Shown piece after piece: positions 44,477 to 51,556 of a DNA stretch of 64,000 nucleotides. Numbering within the stretch: position 1 is the first letter of the stretch; every line of letters begins with the position of its first letter. A program made the position numbers and the translations under genes. The stretch comes from a virus: IMG/VR virus record IMGVR_UViG_3300036886_000243, positions 1 through 64,000 of that record, one strand, 5' to 3'. The notes beneath the pieces were generated by a model. The model was given only the letters and a program-made list of their open reading frames with translations, made no database searches and was not told the DNA's origin.

Positions 44477-44844
44477 GTAAAAAAGAACCAAAAGACCCAG
44501 TGAAATGGAATGGCTTCAATTACATGGAGCTGAAAGATTATGTGGGGCCGGAAGTCCGGCTCCATCCTTTTCTTTACGGAGATAAAATAGATCTTGACAA
44601 AGTAGTCATTGAAGGTTTCATCGTCGAGCTTCACAACATAATTACAAAGACTGTTACACAGGATAATGGAGAGGCTATCTCTCCACCAACTGAATTGGAA
44701 CTTAAAAAAGTCACAGTCTCGAAAAAGAAGGGTGTGAACCGAAGAGTAGAAATTGAATTTGCTCTTCCCGTTCAATCATACAAGCAGCATACGGTAGAAG
44801 AAGAGGCTTTAGATGACGACGACGGCGACCCATGCTCGATATAA
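44473..44844 (+). CDS. Small protein with acidic tail
   Basis: The 123 residues comprise a strand-rich core (VVIEGFIVELHNIITKTVTQ, RRVEIEFALPVQSY) and a C-terminal acidic run (EEEALDDDDGDP). It overlaps the preceding gene by 4 nt and the following PARG gene by 32 nt, where the acidic run is read in a second frame. The function is unknown. Confidence 0.65.
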   Translation: MSKKEPKDPVKWNGFNYMELKDYVGPEVRLHPFLYGDKIDLDKVVIEGFIVELHNIITKTVTQDNGEAISPPTELELKKVTVSKKKGVNRRVEIEFALPVQSYKQHTVEEEALDDDDGDPCSI

Positions 44845-45670
44845 TCTTTACAGGCAATTGCACATCTCAAGAAAGAAGGGTGTTCGTCTAGGTCAAGAAG
44901 CACTAGACATTTGTACCAATGGGTACTACATGGCACCTTCTGGCAACGAAGTTGATTTCACTTCCTTGCTTCTTCACGCTATGGAAGCGACATTATCCTA
45001 TCCGGAAGACCTAGAACTCTTACCGCCAAAGAATAACGGATTCACTACTACCTATGAAGTCCGCAACGAAACTACTCTCGCTGCAACCCGTAGATTAAAC
45101 ACTAAAGGCTTTCATCCAGTCGCTTTGAATATGGCATCAGCACACCGACCAGGAGGCGGCTTCCTTTCTGGAGCCGCCGCCCAAGAAGAATACTTGTGTC
45201 GGTCTTCCGCTCTTTATCCATGTCTTCTGGATAACCCAATGTATTCTTTGCCACGCGATCCATTCGCTACTGATTATACAATTTATTCTCCCGACGTTCC
45301 TATATTTAGGAACGATGAGGGAAGGCTGTTGGAAGCAGTAGAGCTTTATTCTGTCCTCACATGTGCTGCGGTCCACGCAAGAGTCATTGGCAGAGACATG
45401 CCAGAAAGAGTTTCTGAAATCAAGCCCGTTATGGAAAAGCGTATCAAAAGACTTCTCAACATCGCAGCTATCCAAAACCATAACTCTCTAGTTCTCGGAG
45501 CTTGGGGATGTGGCGTTTTTGAAAATAGCGGAGAGCTGATTGCTTCTCTTTTCAAGAAAGCTCTCAGGCACGAATTTAAGGGCGTCTTCAGTAAGGTAGT
45601 CTTTGCTATTGCTGATTGGTCTATAGAACAGAAATTCATCGAGCCATTTATCAAAGCTTTTGCAAAATGA
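44813..45670 (+). CDS. Bacterial-type poly(ADP-ribose) glycohydrolase (PARG-like macrodomain)
   Basis: The 285 residues contain the bacterial PARG signature: NMASAHRPGGGFLSGAAAQE with GGG at 114-116 and QEE at 124-126, seven residues apart. It continues with LGAWGCGVFENSG, the second macrodomain loop. Enzymes of this type remove ADP-ribose from macromolecules. The length is normal for the TIGR02452 type. It is translationally coupled to the upstream gene by a 32-nt overlap and to the downstream secreted protein by ATGA. In a phage it could undo ADP-ribosylation-based defences or regulate phage-made modification. The role is inferred. Confidence 0.9.
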   Translation: MTTTATHARYNLYRQLHISRKKGVRLGQEALDICTNGYYMAPSGNEVDFTSLLLHAMEATLSYPEDLELLPPKNNGFTTTYEVRNETTLAATRRLNTKGFHPVALNMASAHRPGGGFLSGAAAQEEYLCRSSALYPCLLDNPMYSLPRDPFATDYTIYSPDVPIFRNDEGRLLEAVELYSVLTCAAVHARVIGRDMPERVSEIKPVMEKRIKRLLNIAAIQNHNSLVLGAWGCGVFENSGELIASLFKKALRHEFKGVFSKVVFAIADWSIEQKFIEPFIKAFAK

Positions 45671-46134
45671 AAAAGCCTCTATTCCTTTTGCTATTTTTTA
45701 GTGTCGCCCAACTTTTCGCTGATCCCATTATCGGCTCTCGGCAACTGACAATCGATGTTGCTTATGCATACGTCCTAACTCACATGACTTATGTCAGCGA
45801 CACTGAATTGTATAAGGTGCACGAGGGAAGCTATGCTCCCTCACAAGAAGAGGTAGTCGCTCACAACTTCAAAGGTGACTGTAAAGCCTATGCCGTTTTA
45901 TTTGCATATATTGTCCATCGTATGTTGCCAGATGCAAAGATCGAATTCGTAGCTGTATATCAAAAGCATCACACTATGGGACACATGGAAGTTGATGTAG
46001 ATGGAACGCGATATTTCTGCGCCAAAGGCTACGCCATTGAAGTTCACAAGTGGAGCTATGATGAATATATGAACATAGTCCACTCAACGCATGATTTAGA
46101 AGTACCTGAATCAGATCTAATTAAAATACAATAA
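45667..46134 (+). CDS. Secreted transglutaminase-like cysteine peptidase
   Basis: The ATG overlapping the PARG stop gives 155 residues with a signal peptide (MKKPLFLLLFFSVAQLFADP, no lipobox). The mature part shows a transglutaminase/papain-like triad: C72 in FKGDCKAYAVLFAYI, H106 in HHTMGHMEVDVDG, and D110 or D112. Such domains cut or crosslink peptides. Export to the periplasm would place it at the cell wall. It could aid lysis or alter receptors after infection. The start 51 nt further upstream would destroy the signal peptide. Confidence 0.75.
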   Translation: MKKPLFLLLFFSVAQLFADPIIGSRQLTIDVAYAYVLTHMTYVSDTELYKVHEGSYAPSQEEVVAHNFKGDCKAYAVLFAYIVHRMLPDAKIEFVAVYQKHHTMGHMEVDVDGTRYFCAKGYAIEVHKWSYDEYMNIVHSTHDLEVPESDLIKIQ

Positions 46135-46137
46135 GCA

Positions 46138-46155
46138 TCGACAGTGATTTATTAT
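46138..46155 (+). promoter_or_regulatory. TCGACAG-N5-TATTAT promoter-like site
   Basis: A consensus match located 17 nt before the ATG at 46173, with a GTGGAGG ribosome site between. Confidence 0.6.
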
Positions 46156-46172
46156 GTTCTTGTGGAGGACAC

Positions 46173-46574
46173 ATGAACCTTGAGATTCTTTCTGAAGACG
46201 TGAAAGAGTTTTGTCGAAGGGCTTCATCCAAGCAGGAGCTGGGAATGTCTTTCATCCAAGCAAACACAGAAGTCCTCAACGAGGTGCTCCCGAACTATGA
46301 AGCCTTTTGGCAGTTGGTCATCTTGGCCGTCATCTGCCGTCGCGGCGATTTTAGCGGCGACATTTTCATGGATTACTTCCTAGACCACACTGACCAGAAA
46401 ATCCACAAATTTGTATGGCAAGAGTTGGCTATCAATCGTCAGAATGGACTTGGTATTGGCAAGATGCACTTGAGCCACAAAGAGTGGAATGAAGAAGTCA
46501 AAGAGCTCATGGACATCATGGCCCAGAAAGACAAACGGACCGCTACCACTTGGCCCCTGACTTCAGAGGCATAA
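46173..46574 (+). CDS. Helical protein of unknown function
   Basis: The 133 residues form a helical domain (EDVKEFCRRASSKQELGMSF, EAFWQLVILAVICRRGDFSG) with W-rich segments in the second half. No motif is recognised. It has its own TCGACAG-class promoter and a GGAGG site, and the next promoter begins 19 nt after its stop. Confidence 0.7.
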   Translation: MNLEILSEDVKEFCRRASSKQELGMSFIQANTEVLNEVLPNYEAFWQLVILAVICRRGDFSGDIFMDYFLDHTDQKIHKFVWQELAINRQNGLGIGKMHLSHKEWNEEVKELMDIMAQKDKRTATTWPLTSEA

Positions 46575-46592
46575 AATTCCCAGGGAAAAGTT

Positions 46593-46610
46593 TCGACAGA
46601 ATGGTATTAT
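46593..46610 (+). promoter_or_regulatory. TCGACAG-N5-TATTAT promoter-like site
   Basis: A consensus member 23 nt before the ATG at 46634, followed by AGGAGG. Confidence 0.6.
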
Positions 46611-46633
46611 ATTCTATCAGGAGGAAGAAGGAA

Positions 46634-47233
46634 ATGGCGAAGAACTTCATGGATCAGGCAAAGGCAGCGGCTTCTACGGCAAAACCGGCCGCGAAGAAAT
46701 CTTCAGTTCCGGTCATCACCGACGCCCCGGCCGATGTCACGGCGGCAGTCAAGGCCTATGTCAAGGCAGTGGATTCCAAGAAGGAAGCCGAAGCCGAAAT
46801 GGCCAACCAGTTCACGGTGGTCGATGAATTCGTCACCAAGGTCCAGGACGAGAAGGCTTTCAAGGGTTCCTTCTCCAAGTCCTACAAGGTTCAGCTTGAC
46901 ACCGGAGACACGGTTCTCTACTCCAGCCAGAATCGCTTCAAGATCAACCCTGAGGCCGAAGAGGACATCAAGGCTCTCCTCGGAGACAACTTCGGGGCTA
47001 TGGTCCAGGAGAAGCTCACGGTCACGGTCAAGGAAGAGGTTTTCGAGGACGAGGCTCTGATGAAGGAGCTCGGCGAACTCCTCGGGGACAACTTCTCCAA
47101 GTTCTTCAACTCGAAGATGGAGCTCAAGGTCAAAGACAACTTCGACGAGAAGATCTTCGCAGTGGCCAAGACCGCCAAGAAGCTGGCCGAGGTCAGGACC
47201 TTCATCGAACCCTGGAAGCACACCCTCAAGTAG
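46634..47233 (+). CDS. Probably abundant protein of unknown function (G+C-rich gene)
   Basis: The ATG at 46634 (GGAGGAAG upstream) gives 199 residues: an Ala/Lys-rich start (FMDQAKAAASTAKPAAKKSS), a helical segment (VTAAVKAYVKAVDSKKEAEA), then a strand domain (KSYKVQLDTGDTVLYSSQNR) and two similar LGDNF-containing stretches at ~118 and ~150 (KALLGDNFGAMVQEK, GELLGDNFSKFFNSK). Codons end mainly in G or C. With a consensus promoter, a strong ribosome site and a dedicated terminator it is likely made in quantity. The function is not recognised. Confidence 0.75.
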   Translation: MAKNFMDQAKAAASTAKPAAKKSSVPVITDAPADVTAAVKAYVKAVDSKKEAEAEMANQFTVVDEFVTKVQDEKAFKGSFSKSYKVQLDTGDTVLYSSQNRFKINPEAEEDIKALLGDNFGAMVQEKLTVTVKEEVFEDEALMKELGELLGDNFSKFFNSKMELKVKDNFDEKIFAVAKTAKKLAEVRTFIEPWKHTLK

Positions 47234-47261
47234 GGCATACTTCCTACCAGGACAATCCAAG

Positions 47262-47288
47262 ATGGCCGGTTATCCGGCCATTTCTTTT
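47262..47288 (+). terminator. Rho-independent terminator
   Basis: An 8-bp ATGGCCGG / CCGGCCAT stem with a TTAT loop and TTCTTTT tail, 28 nt after the stop of the preceding gene. Confidence 0.85.
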
Positions 47289-47304
47289 GCGTAAAGGATC
47301 ACAT

Positions 47305-47613
47305 ATGACTGAAGAAAACATTGGTATCGTAAGAGAGTTGAGGACGCACCAGGAGTGCACTCGACAGGATGCTAAGGTTGTGATCAAGATCTTGAAGGAT
47401 AAGAACGTTACTGTCATGGATAAATTAGCCATGCTATTCGCGTTTTCTACCAACGATAGATTTCTTGAGACTTTCCTTGATCGGAAACCAGAAGTCGACT
47501 ATTGGATTATAAAAAATCTGAAAGATCTAAACGAAGGTAACGAAAACTACGAAGAAGATAGGTCATTACTATACAAAGCAATTGCCAATGAATGGCTGAA
47601 GGAGACGACATGA
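47305..47613 (+). CDS. Helical protein of unknown function
   Basis: The ATG at 47305, with AAAGGA upstream, gives 102 residues of helical character (RTHQECTRQDAKVVIKILKD, VMDKLAMLFAFSTNDRFLET). It lies directly after the terminator, so an unrecognised promoter may exist or readthrough supplies it. ATGA overlap with the following zinc-ribbon gene. Confidence 0.65.
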   Translation: MTEENIGIVRELRTHQECTRQDAKVVIKILKDKNVTVMDKLAMLFAFSTNDRFLETFLDRKPEVDYWIIKNLKDLNEGNENYEEDRSLLYKAIANEWLKETT

Positions 47614-47792
47614 AATGTGCTTGTGGTTTCAAAGGCAAGTTCGTTCCACTTGGGAATGTCAACTCAGCTAATTTGGGAATGTACTACATTCTCAAGCCTA
47701 AAATGGAATCCAAGTATGAAGGCCTGGTAGAGCTTTACGTCTGCCCCAAATGCAAGACCGTTAAAGCTCTAACTGACAAGGAGGCTAAATGA
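47610..47792 (+). CDS. Small zinc-ribbon protein
   Basis: The 60 residues carry MKCACGFKGKFVPLG and LYVCPKCKTVKAL, a CXCG / CX2C ribbon. It overlaps its neighbours by 4 nt at both ends. Confidence 0.7.
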   Translation: MKCACGFKGKFVPLGNVNSANLGMYYILKPKMESKYEGLVELYVCPKCKTVKALTDKEAK

Positions 47793-47971
47793 TTCTCTAC
47801 CACGACATTCCTGTACAGATCACAGATTCTTTCGTCAATAAGCTCAACGGCGAAATCTGTGTTAAGATTTCTACTGCTAATGAAAATCGTTGGTCAAACG
47901 GTTGGGTCCGAGGCAGCGATCTTACTTTTGTCGAGGGCGAAACTCTTGAATCTACTTTAAGGAGACTTTAA
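47789..47971 (+). CDS. Small protein of unknown function
   Basis: The 60 residues have a strand pattern typical of a small barrel (ILYHDIPVQITDSFVNKLNG, VKISTANENRWSNGWVRGSD). It may be an SH3-like nucleic-acid binder. TAATG overlap with the next gene. Confidence 0.6.
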   Translation: MILYHDIPVQITDSFVNKLNGEICVKISTANENRWSNGWVRGSDLTFVEGETLESTLRRL

Positions 47972-48411
47972 TGACAGCAAAAGAAATCGTAGACTTCGTC
48001 GTAGGTTGGCTTGAAGCTGGCCAAGCAAAGCGAACTCAGACGTTTTCTGAGGTAGCTCTCACCGGACAGTTCGGCACAGAAAGCCATTACAACCAGGATG
48101 ATGTCGAGAATCTCTATCAGCGCCTTGTGAAGCTGGACGAAATGGATGCAGTTTTGGTTATCAAGTGCATCTTAGAAAAGCTGAACTTCGCCGATCCTTC
48201 TATCCTCGACTCTGTCATGTCTTCGCACAACAGTCACTTTGATAAGACAGTCATCAAGATACTGAGCCAATACCAGCCGCTTTCACCGCCTACTCCTGTT
48301 TTGCTTGGGCGAATCCGGCGGTCCAAAAAGAATCCGCCAGTTGATAACCCTATGCGCAGCATCTTCGATCAACGGTGGGCAGAGGTTCAAGCCGCTTCGA
48401 CAGTATCTTAG
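47971..48411 (+). CDS. Protein of unknown function
   Basis: The 146 residues include an N-terminal helical region (AKEIVDFVVGWLEAGQAKRT) and a middle segment reminiscent of a winged helix (HYNQDDVENLYQRLVKLDEM). A Pro/Arg-rich region follows (SPPTPVLLGRIRRSKKNPP). The next TCGACAG promoter-like site overlaps its end. Confidence 0.6.
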   Translation: MTAKEIVDFVVGWLEAGQAKRTQTFSEVALTGQFGTESHYNQDDVENLYQRLVKLDEMDAVLVIKCILEKLNFADPSILDSVMSSHNSHFDKTVIKILSQYQPLSPPTPVLLGRIRRSKKNPPVDNPMRSIFDQRWAEVQAASTVS

Positions 48412-48414
48412 AAT
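48397..48414 (+). promoter_or_regulatory. TCGACAG-N5-TAGAAT promoter-like site
   Basis: Last of the six, overlapping the end of the upstream gene and finishing 6 nt before the ATG of the ligase, which lacks a clear Shine-Dalgarno. Confidence 0.5.
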
Positions 48415-48420
48415 GATCGT

Positions 48421-49029
48421 ATGGAGATCACTACCTTTTCTTACTTCTATCCCGAAAAGCCGACCCTGATTTCAAAGGATCAGGATCTTTTCAAAAACAT
48501 CATCAAGTCGGGTCAATATGTAGCGGAGCGGAAGTATAACGGAATGAGACTTCAACTCCACTATCTCAACGGAAAGTTTCAGTGCTGGAATCGCCATCAT
48601 GAAGATCTGAGCCAGACGATCAAGTTCTGCCCCGAAGGTGCTTTGGCGGGAGCTCTGGCTGCTCTTCCTCTCAAAGGCTATTGTCTTTTTGATGGAGAGC
48701 TCCGCCAGAACAAGACCAAGGGTATCAAACAGAAGATGATGCTTTTCGATGTCTTCATCTGGCAAAACGAAATGCTTCTTGGAGTTCCCTTCGCTGAGAG
48801 GCGGCAGATCCTGGCCGACTTGATTCAGGTCGATGGCGACCCGCTCGGTATTCCCTTCCAGTTCGAGGGCGACTTCGAAAAGGTTTTCAACCAGGTCGTC
48901 GTGGACGAAGAGATCGAGGGCTTGGTCATGAAGAAGAAACAAGGCCAGTTCAAAATCAGCCGGAAGAACCCAGTTGACTCCACCTGGATGTATAAGGTTC
49001 GGAAGGCTAACAACAAATATCGATTTTAG
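48421..49029 (+). CDS. Minimal ATP-dependent DNA ligase (adenylation domain only)
   Basis: The 202 residues contain nucleotidyltransferase motifs in order: I with the lysine nucleophile (AERKYNGMRL, K38), III (LFDGEL, 90-94), IIIa (MMLFDVFIW), IV (EGLVMKKK, 166-173) and V (WMYKVRKA, K192). The family usually carries an OB-fold of ~100 residues after motif V; here the protein ends ten residues later. It may act with a partner supplying the OB-fold, or on a special substrate. The motif spacing fits DNA ligases better than RNA ligases, but RNA ends cannot be excluded. Confidence 0.85.
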   Translation: MEITTFSYFYPEKPTLISKDQDLFKNIIKSGQYVAERKYNGMRLQLHYLNGKFQCWNRHHEDLSQTIKFCPEGALAGALAALPLKGYCLFDGELRQNKTKGIKQKMMLFDVFIWQNEMLLGVPFAERRQILADLIQVDGDPLGIPFQFEGDFEKVFNQVVVDEEIEGLVMKKKQGQFKISRKNPVDSTWMYKVRKANNKYRF

Positions 49030-49036
49030 GAGCAAC

Positions 49037-49405
49037 ATGGACAAGGTAGTTTTGCATAACAAAGCAGTTAGCTTCTTTCTCCGCTCGTATTGGAGATATC
49101 AGAAGATTTCTGACTTTGTTGTAGAAAAAGACGGTGAGAAGTTCACCGTAATAACAAATTTCCCAAAAAACAAAAACACTGGCAATATCTCTTTTAATCC
49201 AAATAGGATTGAGCAGATGTTGAGAGATGATTGCATAGGAGCAATCATTGTCCATTGCTTTGGATCAGACAACTTTGAGGTCTTTGGCATTACAACTATC
49301 AATGATCTTGCTAAAGGTATTGCTAAAACGTGGCAGCCAAACAAGTACGGTTACAATGATTACAAGCTGGCTGCTATTCGCCACCTTAACATTCAGGCGG
49401 CTTAA
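49037..49405 (+). CDS. Protein of unknown function
   Basis: The ATG at 49037, after TAGGAGC, gives 122 residues of mixed alpha/beta type (FVVEKDGEKFTVITNFPKNK, GAIIVHCFGSDNFEVFGITT). The strand pattern is that of a compact alpha/beta fold. No motif is recognised. Its base composition is lower in G+C than the ligase before it. Confidence 0.65.
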   Translation: MDKVVLHNKAVSFFLRSYWRYQKISDFVVEKDGEKFTVITNFPKNKNTGNISFNPNRIEQMLRDDCIGAIIVHCFGSDNFEVFGITTINDLAKGIAKTWQPNKYGYNDYKLAAIRHLNIQAA

Positions 49406-49415
49406 GGAGAATTAC

Positions 49416-49721
49416 ATGGCAAAGAAGAAAACAACGAAGAGACCCAAGAGCTATTACCAGAAGGTAGTAGACAAGATCCGGAAAGATCTTTTGTCCAACG
49501 TGAAAGGTATGCAGTCAGAATCAACTTCCGACGAAGAGCACGCCAGCTACGACGAAACCATCAGCAAAATCAAAGCAGCAAAGACAATCGGCGCTCTTTC
49601 AAACGTTGCCCAAGAAATGGCTTGGGACTACGAGTCCTTCATTGGCCTCTTGCTCGACTCTCTCGGTGGGAAAGAGCCGGTTGATTCGGCAATGTTTGAC
49701 GCTTTCGGTTGGGACACATGA
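49416..49721 (+). CDS. Protein of unknown function with basic start
   Basis: The 101 residues start MAKKKTTKRPKSYYQKVVDK, a basic segment, and continue with acidic helices (SDEEHASYDETISKIKAAKT, WDYESFIGLLLDSLGGKEPV). AAGGAG precedes the ATG. ATGA overlap with the next gene. Confidence 0.65.
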   Translation: MAKKKTTKRPKSYYQKVVDKIRKDLLSNVKGMQSESTSDEEHASYDETISKIKAAKTIGALSNVAQEMAWDYESFIGLLLDSLGGKEPVDSAMFDAFGWDT

Positions 49722-50014
49722 ACAGCCAAGAGCGCATCAATGAGCTCCAGCAGGAGATCGAAAAAGAGCGTTACAAAATCGATCACTGCTGCCACATCTT
49801 CGGCGAGCCTTTCAGCAACCCTGAAAAATTCATGGAAGGCTACGGTTCGAAACTCATGCATCAAGGCTCTGATTGCTGGACAGAGTTCGAGGGCTACAAA
49901 GAGGCCTTCAAGCCACGTTGGACAAGAACCTGCAACAAGTGTGGTCATCAGGAACATACCTATAAACGGAAGCCGGTCATATCTGATTATGTGCCAGACT
50001 TCGGAAAGGAATAA
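49718..50014 (+). CDS. Zinc-knuckle protein
   Basis: The 98 residues have an N-terminal coiled-coil (QERINELQQEIEKERYKIDH), a CC pair (HCCHIFGEPF) and a C-terminal TCNKCGHQEHTYKRKPV. The last motif, CX2CG followed by a basic K-R-K-P-V turn, occurs in many unassigned phage zinc proteins. Confidence 0.7.
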   Translation: MNSQERINELQQEIEKERYKIDHCCHIFGEPFSNPEKFMEGYGSKLMHQGSDCWTEFEGYKEAFKPRWTRTCNKCGHQEHTYKRKPVISDYVPDFGKE

Positions 50015-50017
50015 TTC

Positions 50018-50140
50018 ATGTTCGTAGGAGCCGGAATAGTTCTAGCGTGTTTCGCCGCTTCGGGAGCTTTTCATGTCACCTGGTGGGCGGTGATTATTTG
50101 GATTTTGGGTAGCGCACAGCTCCTCAAGTGGATGCTCTAG
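50018..50140 (+). CDS. Very small membrane protein
   Basis: Forty residues (FVGAGIVLACFAASGAFHVT, WWAVIIWILGSAQLLKWML) are hydrophobic throughout, with one or two membrane segments. GGAAAGGA precedes it. The next gene has its own strong ribosome site 5 nt later. Confidence 0.6.
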   Translation: MFVGAGIVLACFAASGAFHVTWWAVIIWILGSAQLLKWML

Positions 50141-50153
50141 AAAGGAGAATCAC

Positions 50154-50447
50154 ATGAAGGTCAACTTGGACATTCGAGACGACAAAGAGCTTCGTGACAT
50201 GGTCAAGGACATGATCCGCGGTCAGGTCAAGAGCGTTATGCGGACCGACATCGACGAGATCATGAAGGAAGTGGTCGGCGACAAGACGGCCAAGCTATCC
50301 GACGTCATGGCTAAAGAGATCACCAAGGTCGTTCGGGACTTCTTCCAGAGCGGCTATACTCGCGGCCCTGGTTATGCCATGATCGAGAAAGAGATCAAGG
50401 AACAGGTCGCTCTCACTCTCAAGAAGGTCATCCAGGAAGCCCGCTAA
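50154..50447 (+). CDS. Helical protein of unknown function
   Basis: The 97 residues are almost wholly helical and charged (DDKELRDMVKDMIRGQVKSV, KLSDVMAKEITKVVRDFFQS). Codon use is G/C-ending. The regular heptads suggest an oligomer. It ends in a TAATG overlap. Confidence 0.7.
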   Translation: MKVNLDIRDDKELRDMVKDMIRGQVKSVMRTDIDEIMKEVVGDKTAKLSDVMAKEITKVVRDFFQSGYTRGPGYAMIEKEIKEQVALTLKKVIQEAR

Positions 50448-50713
50448 TGCAGGATCGGTCAAACGACATAGAAGTTAGCGGCGTCAAGATCAAAGACGAA
50501 TGCCTGCTCATGGTGCAAAAAGCCATGAGCGGGTTTCCGTCCATCCGTTTCCTCTACAATCCTATCAAGTATTTTCGAACTCCTTACTATGAGATTGCCT
50601 ATGGCGGCAAGAGCAATGATGTACGAGCATTTGAAGTTGCCATCCAGGACTTCTACTGGAACCCACCTGAGCCACCCAAAAGAACCTTCTTCCAAAAGCT
50701 TTTCAACATTTAA
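50447..50713 (+). CDS. Small protein of unknown function
   Basis: The 88 residues include an aromatic middle (PSIRFLYNPIKYFRTPYYEI) and a Pro-rich C-terminus (FYWNPPEPPKRTFFQKLF). It is the last member of the G+C-richer block; the following gene returns to AT-rich codons after a CAAGATAAC site. Confidence 0.65.
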   Translation: MQDRSNDIEVSGVKIKDECLLMVQKAMSGFPSIRFLYNPIKYFRTPYYEIAYGGKSNDVRAFEVAIQDFYWNPPEPPKRTFFQKLFNI

Positions 50714-50722
50714 CAAGATAAC
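50714..50722 (+). promoter_or_regulatory. CAAGATAAC promoter-like site
   Basis: It begins 1 nt after the stop at 50713 and ends 3 nt before the ATG at 50726, the same spacing as three other sites. It marks the boundary between the G+C-richer and AT-rich blocks. Confidence 0.55.
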
Positions 50723-50725
50723 TTC

Positions 50726-51055
50726 ATGTTGCTCTATGAAGATTTTGTATATAGAAAACCTGCATCTAGATATTTTGGAAAATGGCGTCTAAGTAGTTCT
50801 GGGCGATGGGGTCATTATGACTTATTCATAAAGGCCATCAAAGAGAATACTAATTCAGTCCACTTTTTAGTTTGGAGTCCAGGAGAACCAGAGTCGACTA
50901 ATCCAAGTTTTAAAAAACCTTATCTGAGCGATGAATTTCACCAATGGACTGCTAATTATGGCGGCGAACTCATACCGCAACCAAGCATTAAAGTTTTAAG
51001 AAACCTTATCAAATCCTTATTCGTCGAACATACTTATAGATTCATAAAGGACTAA
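50726..51055 (+). CDS. Protein of unknown function
   Basis: The 109 residues contain RRY/W-rich strands (YRKPASRYFGKWRLSSSGRW, SVHFLVWSPGEPESTNPSFK) and a C-terminal helix. No Shine-Dalgarno is present, consistent with a leaderless message from the adjacent site. It ends 2 nt before the next gene. Confidence 0.65.
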   Translation: MLLYEDFVYRKPASRYFGKWRLSSSGRWGHYDLFIKAIKENTNSVHFLVWSPGEPESTNPSFKKPYLSDEFHQWTANYGGELIPQPSIKVLRNLIKSLFVEHTYRFIKD

Positions 51056-51057
51056 TT

Positions 51058-51528
51058 ATGAACGATGAAGTATTCGCAGCCAGACAGTTTGTGCTTGTCA
51101 CGTTGAGGGAACGACATACAGGAACTCCATCTACAACTTTATCCGAACTAGGCGAGAAAGCCAATAAGCGCGGAAAGTCTTTCTCTTACGATACCATCAA
51201 ACAAGCCGCATGCGAGTTAGTAGCTGATCATAAAGCCAAGTTCATTTACCCCGTGTCAGATGCCAAAGTTTCTGAGAGAATTGAGGCCACTCCTATGGAT
51301 CATGTAGAAGAAGGTCAATCAGGAATCGCTTGGATGTCTGAATATTGGTCTGAGCTACAAGAAAAATATGGCGGCATGTGGGTAGCTATCAAAGACTTTG
51401 AAGTAAAATTTGCCGCTAAAAATCCGAAGCAACTCAAAAAACTTCTTGATGCCCATCCCGGACTTTGTCCTCTCTTGCAACAAATTAGTAAACCCAACAC
51501 TGAAAGGAAGTGGTTTGCAGTTTTCTAG
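51058..51528 (+). CDS. Protein of unknown function with possible winged-helix start
   Basis: Residues 1-60 of 156 look like a winged helix (ARQFVLVTLRERHTG, TTLSELGEKANKRGKSFSYD, TIKQAACELVADHKAKFIYP). The rest holds an acidic linker and a small domain (YGGMWVAIKDFEVKFAAKNP, KQLKKLLDAHPGLCPLLQQI) resembling the DUF5678-type short strand-helix unit. DNA-binding is possible but unproven. Confidence 0.6.
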   Translation: MNDEVFAARQFVLVTLRERHTGTPSTTLSELGEKANKRGKSFSYDTIKQAACELVADHKAKFIYPVSDAKVSERIEATPMDHVEEGQSGIAWMSEYWSELQEKYGGMWVAIKDFEVKFAAKNPKQLKKLLDAHPGLCPLLQQISKPNTERKWFAVF

Positions 51529-51530
51529 CT

Positions 51531-51539
51531 CAAGATAAA
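51531..51539 (+). promoter_or_regulatory. CAAGATAAA promoter-like site
   Basis: It lies 2 nt after the previous stop and 17 nt before the ATG at 51557, with GGGAGG between. Confidence 0.45.
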
Positions 51540-51556
51540 TTCTGGGAGGGATTCAT

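Noticed and set aside
46703-47260. A 185-residue minus-strand ORF opposite the gene at 46634
   Set aside because: It is a shadow of G/C-ending codons. The plus-strand gene has a promoter, AGGAGG and a terminator.
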